A DNA stretch of 64,000 bases from JBCBSK01 sp965250105 (GCA_965250105.1 OZ252290.1:1116001-1180000); one strand, 5' to 3'; shown: positions 1 through 8,727, counted from the first letter of the stretch. The notes: generated by a model from the letters alone, not told the origin. Numbers and translations are program-made.

Positions 1-690
1 GTCACCCTGTTCGATGTCGTCAACGGACCGATGACGCTCGACCGTCATCCGGAGGCATTAAAGCAAATCGCCCTCGCCGATCTCGTGGTGTTCACGAAAA
101 CGGACCTTGCCAGCGACCCTGCCACGCTTCGCGATATCGTGAACGACAAGCAACGTATTGCCGCCATCAATCCAAGCGCGACCGTCTTGAACCGGCATGC
201 CGATTGGTCGGAGATCTCGAAGCTGATCCTGAACGACGCGACCTATGATTTGCGCGGCAAGGGCGACAACGTGCTCGATTGGCTGAGCGCCGAAACGACC
301 TCGAGCGATCACGGTCATCACCACGGGCATGGCGATACCCATCATCACGACCATTCCCATGATCACGCCCACCAAGACCGGAACCGGCATGGAGATGACA
401 TCTTCAGCCATGTCATCACGCTTGATCGCCCCGTCAGCCGATCCTCGTTCGAGATGTTTCTGGACACAGTCAAGGCAAATGCAGGAACGGATCTCCTGCG
501 ACTGAAGGGACTCATTGCGCTAGAAGACGCGCCCCAAAGACCCGTTGTCGTTCACGGCGTTCAACACCTCATCCATGAGGTCGACACATTGGCGCGCTGG
601 CCGAATGGGGATCACCGGACCAAGATCGTCCTCATTGGCCGCAACCTCAAGATTGACGACTTGCGCGCCGCCCTGCGTTCCACGACGTAG
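1..690 (+). CDS. CobW/CobP47K-family GTPase metallochaperone, C-terminal part (cut by window start)
   Basis: The reading frame is open from the first base, so the N-terminal P-loop lies outside the window; 229 residues are visible. TKTD at about residues 32-35 is the guanine-recognition (NKxD-like) motif of G3E GTPases. A histidine-rich linker (bases 301-375, about a dozen His) precedes a CobW C-terminal domain. His-rich linkers in this family bind zinc or other metals for delivery to client proteins. The next genes on the minus strand include a second CobW protein without such a linker and a Zur operator, which supports a zinc role. The metal and the client are inferred, not seen. Confidence 0.85.
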   Translation, partial: VTLFDVVNGPMTLDRHPEALKQIALADLVVFTKTDLASDPATLRDIVNDKQRIAAINPSATVLNRHADWSEISKLILNDATYDLRGKGDNVLDWLSAETTSSDHGHHHGHGDTHHHDHSHDHAHQDRNRHGDDIFSHVITLDRPVSRSSFEMFLDTVKANAGTDLLRLKGLIALEDAPQRPVVVHGVQHLIHEVDTLARWPNGDHRTKIVLIGRNLKIDDLRAALRSTT

Positions 691-748
691 AGTGGGCTGA
701 TCCTGCGCCGCTTAGACGACGCAGGATCGTATGGAGCGAGAACCGAAG

Positions 749-1249
749 TCAGTTGATCGGATCTCGCGAAATGATCAAACGAACGTCCTCCGTGGGACCC
801 GCGCCAAATTCGATCGCGATCGGCGTGGGACCAGCCACCTTGTCGTCGCTCAGGTCTACGGCCAGTCCTCCCGTAAGGATATCCGCGCAAGGACGCGGTG
901 CGGCGAGTGTCGATGTGTCGACGGCTTCGCCGCTTTTCAACTTGACGCCCGCCAGTCGCGCCGGATCCGTTGAAAAGACGAGATATCGACCCGCCTCCAC
1001 GATCGGAAAGTGGATATAGGCGACCCCGTCTCCCGGAAGCGCCACATCTATCGGTATGTTGCGCGGCGCATGATGTGCGGTTGCGAAGACTCTATCGAGC
1101 TCGCCGACGGGAATGACATCTTTCGAAGCACCTTGGATGGAGAACTGCTCGCACATGACCGTATCGATATCAGATGAGTCAGCATAGGCTACGCCCGAAA
1201 CAAATAGAATGGCAGTAAAAACGCCAAAAACCGCGACCCGTTTTTTCAT
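749..1249 (-). CDS. small exported protein of unknown function between two CobW genes
   Basis: 166 residues from the ATG at 1249, which has GGGAG seven bases upstream; an in-frame ATG at 1255 overlaps that ribosome site and is less likely. The N-terminus (MKKR followed by a hydrophobic stretch ending near AYA-D) is a clear Sec signal peptide, so the mature protein of about 145 residues should be periplasmic. It has two cysteines (in VMCEQF and RPCADI) that could form a disulphide. I do not recognise the family. It converges with the upstream partial CobW gene and runs the same way as the complete CobW gene, so a link to metal homeostasis is possible by context only. Confidence 0.7.
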   Translation of the reverse strand: MKKRVAVFGVFTAILFVSGVAYADSSDIDTVMCEQFSIQGASKDVIPVGELDRVFATAHHAPRNIPIDVALPGDGVAYIHFPIVEAGRYLVFSTDPARLAGVKLKSGEAVDTSTLAAPRPCADILTGGLAVDLSDDKVAGPTPIAIEFGAGPTEDVRLIISRDPIN

Positions 1250-1270
1250 TTCCATCTCCCTGATTGCCAA

Positions 1271-1508
1271 ACGCGTCTTGCACTAAGTGGAGATGATGCG
1301 GCTGGCCGCAGATCTCCACGAGCTGTCGGATAGCGCCATCTGGAGCATTTCCGGACGTGGTTCGGCCTGTCCGAACGGTTCCCGCCGTCGCTGGAATTGC
1401 CTTGGACCGCTGCGGCACAGCCGGTACGATCGAGCGCTGACAAGCCTTTGGAAGAGTCGGCAACGCCACGATCGACGGCACCGGCCGTGACGTTTTCTCG
1501 AACACGGG
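1271..1508. other. intergenic stretch without recognisable gene
   Basis: About 240 bases between the exported protein gene and the end of the complete CobW gene. Open frames here are short and not protein-like. I see no strong hairpin or promoter. Confidence 0.4.
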
Positions 1509-2723
1509 TCATGCCGCTTCGGTCTTGCGTCGCCAGACTGGAAAGGGATCCGGCAGGTCGGGGAGCGAGTCCGGTCCCGCCGCGAGATTTTCCGGCACGA
1601 GGCAAGCGTCGAGTCGCGCCGTCAACGCTGGCCAGTCGATGCCCGCGCCAATGAAAACGATCTCTTGCCTCCGGTCCCCCCAGGGTTCGGCCCAGCGCTC
1701 GGCCATATAGGCGCGCGCGCTCTCGCTATCCGGCCAGCGTTCCTTCGGCACTGCCGCCCACCAGGTGCCAAGCGGAACAACGGAGGACAGCGCGCCGGCG
1801 AGCGAAAACTCGACCACCCAGTCAGGCCGCGTGGCGATCCAGAAATGCCCTTTGGCACGAATGACGCCCGGCATGGCATCGTTCAAAACGGCGTGAATCT
1901 TCGCTGGATCGAAAGGACGCCGCGCCCTGTAGACGAAACTCTGAACGCCGTATTCCTCGGTCTCCGGCACATGATCGGCGAAGCCGTAGAACTCCTTGAA
2001 CCACAATGGATGTTCGTGCGCCTTCTCGAAGTCGAACAGCCCCGTGTCGAGGATTTTATCCGCGGCAACGTCGGAATGGTTGGTTTCGATGATGTGGGCG
2101 CCAGCGTTCAAGCTGCGGATGATCTTGCGCGCGGCATCCACCTGGTGCGGCTCCGCGTCATCGACCTTGTTGAGGATCACCACGTCGGCGAACTCGATCT
2201 GATCGGTCAACAGATGGACAAGCGTGCGCTCATCCTCATCGCCCAGGGTTTCGCCGCGATCATGCAGGAAGTCGTGGCTGGAGTAATCGTTCAGCAAGTT
2301 CACCGCGTCCACGACGGTGACCATTGTGTCCAGACGGGCGACATCCGAGAGGCTTTCGCCATATTCGTCGCGAAACTCGAAGGTGGCGGCGACAGGCAGC
2401 GGCTCGGAGATACCGGTCGATTCGATCAGCAGATAGTCGAACCGCCCTTCGCCAGCCAGGCGGCGCACCTCGGCCAACAGGTCGTCACGGAGCGTGCAGC
2501 AAATGCAGCCATTCGACATCTCGACCAGCGTCTCGTCGGTGCGGCTGAGTTCGGTGTCGGCGCGCACAAGATCGGCGTCGATGTTCACCTCGGACATGTC
2601 ATTGACGATGACGGCGACCCGACGCCCCTCCCGATTGTTCAAAACACGGTTCAGGAGTGTCGTCTTGCCGGCCCCGAGAAAGCCGGACAGGACCGTTACG
2701 GGAAGTCGTTCAATGGCAGACAT
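1509..2723 (-). CDS. CobW/COG0523 GTP-binding metallochaperone, probably zinc
   Basis: 404 residues, full length. The P-loop GFLGAGKTT lies at 14-22, the conserved metal-binding GCICC at 72-76, a switch II-like ESTG near 101, and NKVD at 185-188; a CobW_C domain follows from about 260. This is the G3E GTPase fold that hands metal to apo-enzymes using GTP hydrolysis. Unlike the partial paralogue at the window start it has no His-rich linker. A perfect palindrome matching the Zur box core lies about 206 bases upstream, which argues for induction under zinc starvation and for a ZigA/ZNG1-like role. Zinc specificity is an inference from that site. Confidence 0.9.
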   Translation of the reverse strand: MSAIERLPVTVLSGFLGAGKTTLLNRVLNNREGRRVAVIVNDMSEVNIDADLVRADTELSRTDETLVEMSNGCICCTLRDDLLAEVRRLAGEGRFDYLLIESTGISEPLPVAATFEFRDEYGESLSDVARLDTMVTVVDAVNLLNDYSSHDFLHDRGETLGDEDERTLVHLLTDQIEFADVVILNKVDDAEPHQVDAARKIIRSLNAGAHIIETNHSDVAADKILDTGLFDFEKAHEHPLWFKEFYGFADHVPETEEYGVQSFVYRARRPFDPAKIHAVLNDAMPGVIRAKGHFWIATRPDWVVEFSLAGALSSVVPLGTWWAAVPKERWPDSESARAYMAERWAEPWGDRRQEIVFIGAGIDWPALTARLDACLVPENLAAGPDSLPDLPDPFPVWRRKTEAA

Positions 2724-3086
2724 GAGCCGTATTTTCCCAATGATGTGCGTCGGTGGTGCCTAGGCACCAGCGCTGCGTGGACGTTTGCCGGAAGCGATCA
2801 TTTCGAACGCTTCGGACCTCAACCGGGTGGTCTCCTTGAAACGCCACTCAATCCAGCGCCAAAGCCGAAGCGTTTTCTTGGCAAGGCCGCGAGAGGCGCG
2901 TCGCGTCGACCGTGCTCCTCCATATGTTATGTTATAATATAACACAAGCGAGCGCGAGAAGATCGTGCTGCAGCGACCGCACAGGCTTGCCGGCGATTGG
3001 CCAGGCTGCTCCAACGGAGCCAAGCAGATGGAAACGCGAGGCCCGTCGGAGCATCAACCGCGCAAACGGTGATCAGATCAGCGCGA
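2724..3086. other. intergenic region with Zur box, otherwise no clear gene
   Basis: 363 bases between the cyclase-family gene and the CobW gene, both on the minus strand. Apart from the Zur palindrome I see no RNA gene or convincing coding sequence. A minus-strand frame of up to 87 codons that crosses the Zur site (2760-3023) has no recognisable features and no good ribosome site. Confidence 0.5.
2930..2944. promoter_or_regulatory. Zur operator (perfect 7-1-7 palindrome)
   Basis: TGTTATAATATAACA reads as TGTTATA, one base, TATAACA, a perfect inverted repeat identical to the core of the known proteobacterial Zur consensus. It also contains a TATAAT -10-like hexamer, so bound Zur would block RNA polymerase. 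It stands in the gap before the complete CobW gene. The leader between the site and the CobW start is long (about 206 bases); an ATG followed by GGAGGA at 2925 opens only a 34-codon frame that does not look conserved. Confidence 0.8.
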
Positions 3087-3908
3087 CTAAACCAGCGCGA
3101 TCAGGCGACAAGGACCACCGGTCCCGCCCTCATGCTTCGGAGCTCCTACGATCAAGGTGGCGCCGGTAGCCGGCAGCATGTCGAGATTGGCCATGTTCTC
3201 GACGGCCCAGCGATTTGCCGGGAGCCAAGTATAGTGGGTGATGAAATCGGCTGACGGGCCGTAGTCGATCGACAAGGTGTCGACACCAATGCCCGCGACC
3301 TCGGCCTCTTCCAGCAGCATCTGAACCGCCTCTACATGAAAGGCGGGAAAGTGCATCGTACCGGCGTCATCGGCATTGCGGAAACCGGGCGTGCCCAATC
3401 GTTGTTGCCAGCCCGCATTCTGAGCGACGCAAGCGCCTTGGGGAATCGGGCCGTGTTCGGCGATCCATGCCGTCAGATCGTCGGGGGTCACTTGCGCGTC
3501 CGGATAGGCGTCCGCCTTTTCGCGGATATCGACAATGGCCAGCGGGCAGACCAGCGTTTCAACCGGCACTTCGTCAATCGAGGTACCGCCGTCGGTGAAA
3601 TGCAGCGGCGCATCGATATGCGTTCCGGTGTGTTCGTTCACCCGCAAGGTCTTCAGGTTGAAGCTGTTCTCCGCATAGGTGAACACGTCCTCGTCGAAGA
3701 ATTGCTGCTCCCCGAAATAGGTGGGGAAGTCATGCGTCAGGGTATGGGTCAGGTCGACGACGCGGGTCGCGGCTTCCGCCAATACGGGCCGGGGCGCCAG
3801 GGTCGTCGCGGCGGCGATCGCCGCTCCCGCCGCGGCTGACCCGCGAAACAGGTCGCGGCGGCTCAGCGCCTTGCCTTTGACATATTCCATGATGATCGGA
3901 TGGCACAT
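3087..3908 (-). CDS. Tat-exported cyclase-family (kynurenine formamidase-like) metal hydrolase
   Basis: 273 residues from the ATG at 3908, which has GGGAGG seven bases upstream; the frame stays open farther back but without a ribosome site. A twin-arginine signal (SRRDLF at 16-21, then an Ala-rich segment ending around LAEA) predicts export of a folded protein. HTGTHIDAPLH at 93-103 is the metal-binding signature of the cyclase family (PF04199), whose members hydrolyse N-formylkynurenine, isatin or related amides and lactones. The remaining conserved blocks (DYGPSADF, H near the C-terminus in APKHEGG) are present. The substrate is not predictable. It is monocistronic as far as can be seen. 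Confidence 0.85.
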   Translation of the reverse strand: MCHPIIMEYVKGKALSRRDLFRGSAAAGAAIAAATTLAPRPVLAEAATRVVDLTHTLTHDFPTYFGEQQFFDEDVFTYAENSFNLKTLRVNEHTGTHIDAPLHFTDGGTSIDEVPVETLVCPLAIVDIREKADAYPDAQVTPDDLTAWIAEHGPIPQGACVAQNAGWQQRLGTPGFRNADDAGTMHFPAFHVEAVQMLLEEAEVAGIGVDTLSIDYGPSADFITHYTWLPANRWAVENMANLDMLPATGATLIVGAPKHEGGTGGPCRLIALV

Positions 3909-4202
3909 GTGAAACCTCCCCGGATTGCATCGTGATCGGACCGCCGGCCGCCATGCAGGTGATCGCCACAACCAAGGCGGGTCACGATGGCCAATCAGGC
4001 TAGAACAGGACGGGAAGTCCGGCAAGAAACCACCCCGGCGCCATCGTCCGGTGTTGGCAGACAGCCCCTGGAACAACGCCGAGAGTGTCGTTTCCGCCGG
4101 CTTGCTCGGCGGAAATCTGCAACGCATGTAAAGTGGCGGCCTCCACCGGCGACGTTGGGGTGACACACCCGCTTGCAACCGGAGGAGAGGCCCGAGCAAG
4201 GC

Positions 4203-4352
4203 GTGCCCGACAATCCGTCGGCCTGGCGGTTGACCGTGGCGCGCCGGCGGCTGGCCGATACCGGCCGGGCGCTCGCCATCGCCGCCGGCCTGTCGATCGA
4301 TCCGGGGGAGTGTCGTTACCTGCTGGCCAAGCGCGCCGCGCTCCCGTCATGA
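4203..4352 (+). CDS. possible small protein of 49 residues (hypothetical)
   Basis: A GTG-initiated frame (an in-frame TTG at 4173 would add ten residues). The predicted peptide looks protein-like: an Arg/Ala/Leu-rich amphipathic stretch (LTVARRRLADTGRALA) and a C-terminal ECRYLLAKRAALPS. A GGAGGAGAGG purine tract lies at 4181-4190, closer to the usual distance for a start between TTG and GTG. Its stop codon falls inside a perfect 13-bp inverted repeat. I do not recognise the family; it may be a remnant of a longer gene. Confidence 0.3.
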   Translation: MPDNPSAWRLTVARRRLADTGRALAIAAGLSIDPGECRYLLAKRAALPS

Positions 4353-4378
4353 CGTCCGACGCCGTGTCGGACGTCATG
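4348..4378. terminator. perfect 13-5-13 inverted repeat (hairpin)
   Basis: The arm CATGACGTCCGAC is followed after GCCGT by its exact reverse complement. No T-run follows on either strand, so it is a strong hairpin but not a classical intrinsic terminator. It ends the possible small gene at 4203-4352 and also lies downstream of the minus-strand alpha/beta hydrolase. It could equally be an operator. Confidence 0.55.
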
Positions 4379-4476
4379 TAAAGGATTGCGCCCGTCGGCC
4401 GGCCGACTACCGCGTGACGGAACCGTCCGAAAGAGCCGGATCCGACGCGCGGGCGGATACAGGCTCCTGTCAGCCC

Positions 4477-5412
4477 CTATGCCATATGCTTGTCGAACCA
4501 GGCGATCATGCGGTCCGGATTCCGGCCGAAATAGTTGTAGCCGTCGAAGCGGCGCGTGGTGCCCTCGATCCAGAACAGGTCCTTGTCATTGGTGCCGAGA
4601 AGATCGAACGTCTTCTGGCCGTCTTCCGGCGTGGTCCACAGATCGTCGCGCACCTGGACGACGAAGGTAGGCACCTTCACATCCGCGGCGAAGAGATGCG
4701 GCGTCATCTCGGCATTGGCGAAGCCGCCAAGCTTCTTCTGCTCGACATCCATAGCATCGAGATAGTCGCCGACGCCATTCAGCTTGGCGAACTGGCCCAT
4801 CAGCGCCGTCATCGACACGACCAGCGGGCTGAGCATGCACAGAACGTTCCCGAACATCTCGGGCCGCCGCGACATCGCCTCATATTGCGCGTTGCCCCCG
4901 GTGCACTGGCTGTAAAGGCCGAGCTTCATCTTGGACAATTGGGGATGGGCGTCGACATAGGCCTTCGCGCCAACGCAGTCGCGCCATTCATAGCGCCCGA
5001 TGCCGCAGATACCGCCATTGGCAGCGCTGGAATTGCCGTGATTGCGCAGGTCGTAGGCCAGCACGTTGTATCCGGCGCGCGCGAGATGGGCGATATGGGC
5101 GACGAAATCGATCTCGATGTCGTCGACCTGGCTCCAGGGCTCGCCGAAATGGCCGGTGAAACCCGACCGACTCATCGGCATCGGATGGTTCATCACGATC
5201 AGCCTGTCGCTTTGCCCACCCAAGGCGGGCACATACCAGCCTTCCAGGGGCGTGCCGTCATCGGACTGGAAATAGATGTCTTCCCAGTTTGGGATCCCGT
5301 GGTCGGAAGGCGTCTTGTGAACCGGGGTGCGGAAGGCGGGCTTCACGGCGAAGCTCGCGAGCGCCTTGACGATGGCAAGCTTGTCTTCGGGGATTTGGCT
5401 GAGATCCGTCAT
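4477..5412 (-). CDS. alpha/beta-hydrolase-fold protein with Cys in the nucleophile position
   Basis: 311 residues from the ATG at 5412; the frame runs on upstream only over the divergent regulator. The fold is shown by an N-terminal beta sheet region with oxyanion-type NHPMPM (about 75-80), YDLRNHGNS at 120-128, the elbow YSQCTGG at 167-173 and an acid-loop RDDLWTT later. The expected G-x-Ser-x-G is S-Q-Cys170-T-G, as in dienelactone hydrolase. The usual catalytic His near the end is not visible: the equivalent loop reads EGTTRRFDGYNYF. It could be a thiol hydrolase or a non-catalytic binding protein. Divergent from an AraC regulator that probably controls it. Confidence 0.75.
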   Translation of the reverse strand: MTDLSQIPEDKLAIVKALASFAVKPAFRTPVHKTPSDHGIPNWEDIYFQSDDGTPLEGWYVPALGGQSDRLIVMNHPMPMSRSGFTGHFGEPWSQVDDIEIDFVAHIAHLARAGYNVLAYDLRNHGNSSAANGGICGIGRYEWRDCVGAKAYVDAHPQLSKMKLGLYSQCTGGNAQYEAMSRRPEMFGNVLCMLSPLVVSMTALMGQFAKLNGVGDYLDAMDVEQKKLGGFANAEMTPHLFAADVKVPTFVVQVRDDLWTTPEDGQKTFDLLGTNDKDLFWIEGTTRRFDGYNYFGRNPDRMIAWFDKHMA

Positions 5413-5574
5413 GGCAAGGCTCCGTTGTCGATGGCGGAGATGTAGACGCCCGACGCCGTCGACGGAATGACGGAAGATCTCAAGGATTTGACCATATCTC
5501 TCGGATCTCTCGAAACAGCGCTGCCTCAGCCCGTGATCCGTGCTATTTCCTCTCACCGACCGGGAGGCGATCAC

Positions 5575-6459
5575 GTGAGCGATGATCTGGCGGAAGCCGC
5601 TCGAACCCTGTTCGACCGATATAGCGGCTTCAATCCCGGCGGCTTTAGCCCGACCGTCTTGGAGGCGGTGGAATTCTTCTGGACCGACAAGCCCACCCCG
5701 CGCGTGCCGCTGAGCTATGCGCCGGGGCTGGCGATCATCCTGTCGGGCAAGAAGATCGGCCATCTCGACGGGCAAAGGTTCGAATATGGCGCGGGCAGCT
5801 ATCTCGCGGTCGGACTGCCGGTCATCTTCGAATGCGAAACCCAAGCATCGGCCGAGGTGCCGCTGTTCGGCCTGTTCCTGCGGTTCCAGCCGGCGGAACT
5901 ACAGGAGCTGAAGGAGCTTCTTGAAAGGGACAGCGCCTTGCGCCTGCCCAAGGCGGCGAGCCTCGGCGTGGAACCGCTGACGGTCGGTCCGGTCATGAAA
6001 GAGGCGATCACGCGCCTGGTCCGTCAACTGTGCCTGCCGCACGAGGCGGCGGCCCTGGGAAGCGGCACCTTGCGGGAGATCTTCTTTCACGCCCTCCAGG
6101 ACAATCATGGCCGGGTCCTGCTGTCACTGACCCAGCTGAGCCGCCCGGAAGCGCGGATCGCCGACTTGTTGCGCCGGATCGAGCTGCGTGACGACCAGGC
6201 CCTCAGCGTGGCGGCGATGGCGCGGCAGGCCGGCATGAGCCCGGCCGCGCTGCACCGGCATTTCAAATGCGTGACGGGCTATCCGCCGCTGCAATATTTC
6301 AAGCGCCAGAAGCTGATGCGGGCACGGCAATTGCTGACGAGTGAACGGAACTCGGTTTCCCAGGCAGCCCATGCCGTGGGCTATGTCAGCGCCGCGCAGT
6401 TCAGCCGGGATTTTCGCAAGCTTTTCGGCCATCCGCCGAGCCATGCCCGGTCGATGTGA
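5575..6459 (+). CDS. AraC-family transcriptional regulator (AraC_N type)
   Basis: 294 residues from the GTG at 5575, chosen because GGGAGG lies at 5562-5567 with ideal spacing and because residues from there match the usual start of AraC_N (PF06719) proteins; an ATG at 5467 would add 36 residues without a ribosome site. An N-terminal cupin-like effector domain (about 10-170) is followed by two helix-turn-helix units (about 195-290), with the typical MARQAGMSPAALHRHFK and VGYVSAAQFSRDFRK blocks. The 162-base divergent gap to the alpha/beta hydrolase suggests that gene is the target. Confidence 0.88.
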   Translation: MSDDLAEAARTLFDRYSGFNPGGFSPTVLEAVEFFWTDKPTPRVPLSYAPGLAIILSGKKIGHLDGQRFEYGAGSYLAVGLPVIFECETQASAEVPLFGLFLRFQPAELQELKELLERDSALRLPKAASLGVEPLTVGPVMKEAITRLVRQLCLPHEAAALGSGTLREIFFHALQDNHGRVLLSLTQLSRPEARIADLLRRIELRDDQALSVAAMARQAGMSPAALHRHFKCVTGYPPLQYFKRQKLMRARQLLTSERNSVSQAAHAVGYVSAAQFSRDFRKLFGHPPSHARSM

Positions 6460-6633
6460 ACGTTGTTCCAGCCGTCCGAAGTCCGCCCCGCCGCCCGCGC
6501 TCAGAGATGCGGACTGGCCGCCCCGCCTAGAGCAGAAAATCTGCTCCAAAGACCACCCGTCCCGATGATCCGGTTGCTGACAAACGCGTCGAAGCGATCG
6601 TGGATCAGCTAGCTTGAGGGGGGCAAGAAGGCC

Positions 6634-8160
6634 CTAGCCGCCCGCCTTTTCGGCCTGTCCGGCGCTTGTCTTGCCGAAGCGGTTGAGGAGCGGCAACACG
6701 ATCAGAAGCGCGATCGTGACCCCGATGATCCACAGTGACGGCGTGCGCTCGACGAAGATCGCGAATGACCCGCGCGAGATGGTCAGAGTCTGGCGCAGCG
6801 CCTCCTCGGCGAGCGGGCCGAGCACGAGGGCGAGAACGAGTGCCGCCGGCGAGAAGCCGTAAAGCCGCATGAAGAAGCCGACGATCCCGGCGGCGAACAT
6901 CAGATAGGTTTCGACGAAGCTCGCATTGACGCTGAAGGTGCCGAGCGCGCAGACCACGACGACGCTTGGCCCGAGGATCCGGTAGGGCACCTTGATCATC
7001 TGCACGAACAGCGGAATGGCGAAGATCGAGATGGTCAGAAGCGCCATATTGCCGAGATACATCGAGGCGATGAGACCCCAGGCCAGTTCGGGATTCTGCT
7101 CCATGAACAACGGCCCGGGCCTTAGGCCCCAGAGCAGGAAGGCCGCCAGAAGAACCGCCGTCGACGCAGAGCCCGGAATACCGAGGGTCAGAAGCGGGAT
7201 CATCGCGCCCGAGGAGGCCGCGTTGTTCGCGGTTTCCGGCGCGACGAGCCCGGCCATTTCGCCCTTGCCGAACTTCTCGGGCGTCTTCGATACCGACCGC
7301 TCCGCCGAATAGGCCATCAGCGAGGCGATCGTGGCGCCGGCGCCGGGAATAACACCGACGACGAAGCCCAGGATCGAACTGCGCAGCATGGTCATGCGGG
7401 TCGACATCCAGTCCCGCGCGGTCGGCCAGAAGCGCTCTTCCTTGTCATATTGGACGATCGAGCCGGTGCCGGTTTTATGCAGGCCATTGTAGAAGGCGTA
7501 GAAAAGCTCGCCGAGGCCGAACAGACCGATCGCGATCGGGATGAAATAGATGCCGCCGATCAGTTCGGCCGAGCCGAATGTGTAGCGGCCCTGGCCGGTT
7601 TCGAGATCGACGCCGACGGTGCCGAGCGCGAAGCCGATCAGCGCCGAGATGACGCCGAGCTTCCAGTTCGACCCGATCATGACGAGGAGCGTCAACATCC
7701 CCATCATGGCGAGCAGGAAGTATTCCGGCGGCCCGAAACTACGCGAAACCTGGCTGAACAGCGGCGCCAGGATGGTGATCAGAATGACGCCCACCGTGCC
7801 GCCGACGAAGGAGGCGGCGGCCTGCATGACGAGCGCCGGGCCGGCGCGCCCGTTCTTGGCGAGCGGGAAGCCGTCGAAGGTCGAGGCGACGGTCGCGCTT
7901 TCGCCTGGCGTGTTGAGCAGGATCGAGGTGATCGTGCCGCCATACATCGCGCCATAGTAGATCGCGGCCAGCATCATGATGGCGCCGATCGGGTCCATGC
8001 CGAAGGTCACCGGCAGGAGGATCGCGAGACCGGCGGACGGGCCGAAGCCGGGAATGACGCCGACCATCATGCCGACCATCGCCCCGATCAGGAGATAGGC
8101 CATGTTGACCGGGGTGATGGCGACCGACAGCCCCATGAAGAGATCGGCGAAAATGTCCAT
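6634..8160 (-). CDS. tctA: tripartite tricarboxylate transporter large permease TctA
   Basis: 508 residues, the normal length for TctA (PF01970). About ten to twelve hydrophobic segments, with the family signatures GVIPGFGPSAG near 35-45, GTITSILLNTPGE near 75-90 and GVIPGAGATIAS near 270. TctA is the secondary-transport channel that takes up carboxylates delivered by the periplasmic TctC protein. It ends the tctC-tctB-tctA transcription unit, 53 bases after tctB. The substrate class (tri- or dicarboxylate, aromatic acid, sugar acid) cannot be read from the permease. Confidence 0.92.
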   Translation of the reverse strand: MDIFADLFMGLSVAITPVNMAYLLIGAMVGMMVGVIPGFGPSAGLAILLPVTFGMDPIGAIMMLAAIYYGAMYGGTITSILLNTPGESATVASTFDGFPLAKNGRAGPALVMQAAASFVGGTVGVILITILAPLFSQVSRSFGPPEYFLLAMMGMLTLLVMIGSNWKLGVISALIGFALGTVGVDLETGQGRYTFGSAELIGGIYFIPIAIGLFGLGELFYAFYNGLHKTGTGSIVQYDKEERFWPTARDWMSTRMTMLRSSILGFVVGVIPGAGATIASLMAYSAERSVSKTPEKFGKGEMAGLVAPETANNAASSGAMIPLLTLGIPGSASTAVLLAAFLLWGLRPGPLFMEQNPELAWGLIASMYLGNMALLTISIFAIPLFVQMIKVPYRILGPSVVVVCALGTFSVNASFVETYLMFAAGIVGFFMRLYGFSPAALVLALVLGPLAEEALRQTLTISRGSFAIFVERTPSLWIIGVTIALLIVLPLLNRFGKTSAGQAEKAGG

Positions 8161-8213
8161 CTCGGCTATCCTGAACTATCCTGAATGATTGGCATGCGCG
8201 CGGCGCTGACGGG

Positions 8214-8660
8214 TCATAGCGGCAGGGTCACCAGGCCGGGTGGCATGTTGGCGTTGAGGACCCGGTCGAACAGAAGATAGACGCCGCCTGGGACCAACAG
8301 CGCGATCACAAGGTTCTTCACATGCTGCCCCCGATTAAGGAGCGACAGCGTAACGCCGAGGAAGATCACGGTTGCGAAAAAACCGCCGAGAAGGCGCAAG
8401 AGAACCGCGTAGCCGATAGCCAGCGCGATCAAGAGCCCGACATCCATCCATCGCTGGATGTCGATGCGCTCGGGCGTCCTGCGCTTCAACTCGTCGACCA
8501 GGATCCACAGCGTGACGACGATGGCGGCAACGCCGATGATCCTCGGGAAGAAGCCCGGGCCGAGACGCCCGGTGCGCGTCATGAAGCTGAGGTCCGAGAA
8601 CGCGATATAGCTGTAATAGATCGCCCCCGCGAGGACGGCGAGGAGAAAGACGACGCGCAT
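8214..8660 (-). CDS. tctB: tripartite tricarboxylate transporter small permease TctB
   Basis: 148 residues from the ATG at 8660. Four hydrophobic segments and the conserved TRTGRLGPGFFPRI block near 27-42 identify the TctB family (PF07331). It is the small membrane subunit that pairs with TctA. It lies between tctC, from which it is separated by a 193-base gap containing two hairpin repeats, and tctA. The open frame continues upstream into that gap, but those residues do not resemble the family. Confidence 0.88.
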   Translation of the reverse strand: MRVVFLLAVLAGAIYYSYIAFSDLSFMTRTGRLGPGFFPRIIGVAAIVVTLWILVDELKRRTPERIDIQRWMDVGLLIALAIGYAVLLRLLGGFFATVIFLGVTLSLLNRGQHVKNLVIALLVPGGVYLLFDRVLNANMPPGLVTLPL

Positions 8661-8727
8661 GATCCCGAAATCCCGTGCGAACCATGGCCGGCCACGGCGA
8701 TCACCGCGGCCGGGCCTCGGCCTGGTC

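Larger units (their letters stand above)
3909..4476. other. long intergenic region (568 bases)
   Basis: Between the cyclase-family gene and the end of the alpha/beta hydrolase gene. It holds the possible 49-residue frame and the 13-bp inverted repeat described separately. The rest has only overlapping low-quality frames; no RNA gene is recognised. Confidence 0.5.

Noticed and set aside
1665..2942. Long plus-strand open frame opposite the CobW gene (425 codons)
   Set aside because: It is an antisense shadow of the CobW gene in GC-rich DNA, has no family features, and the opposite strand carries all conserved motifs.
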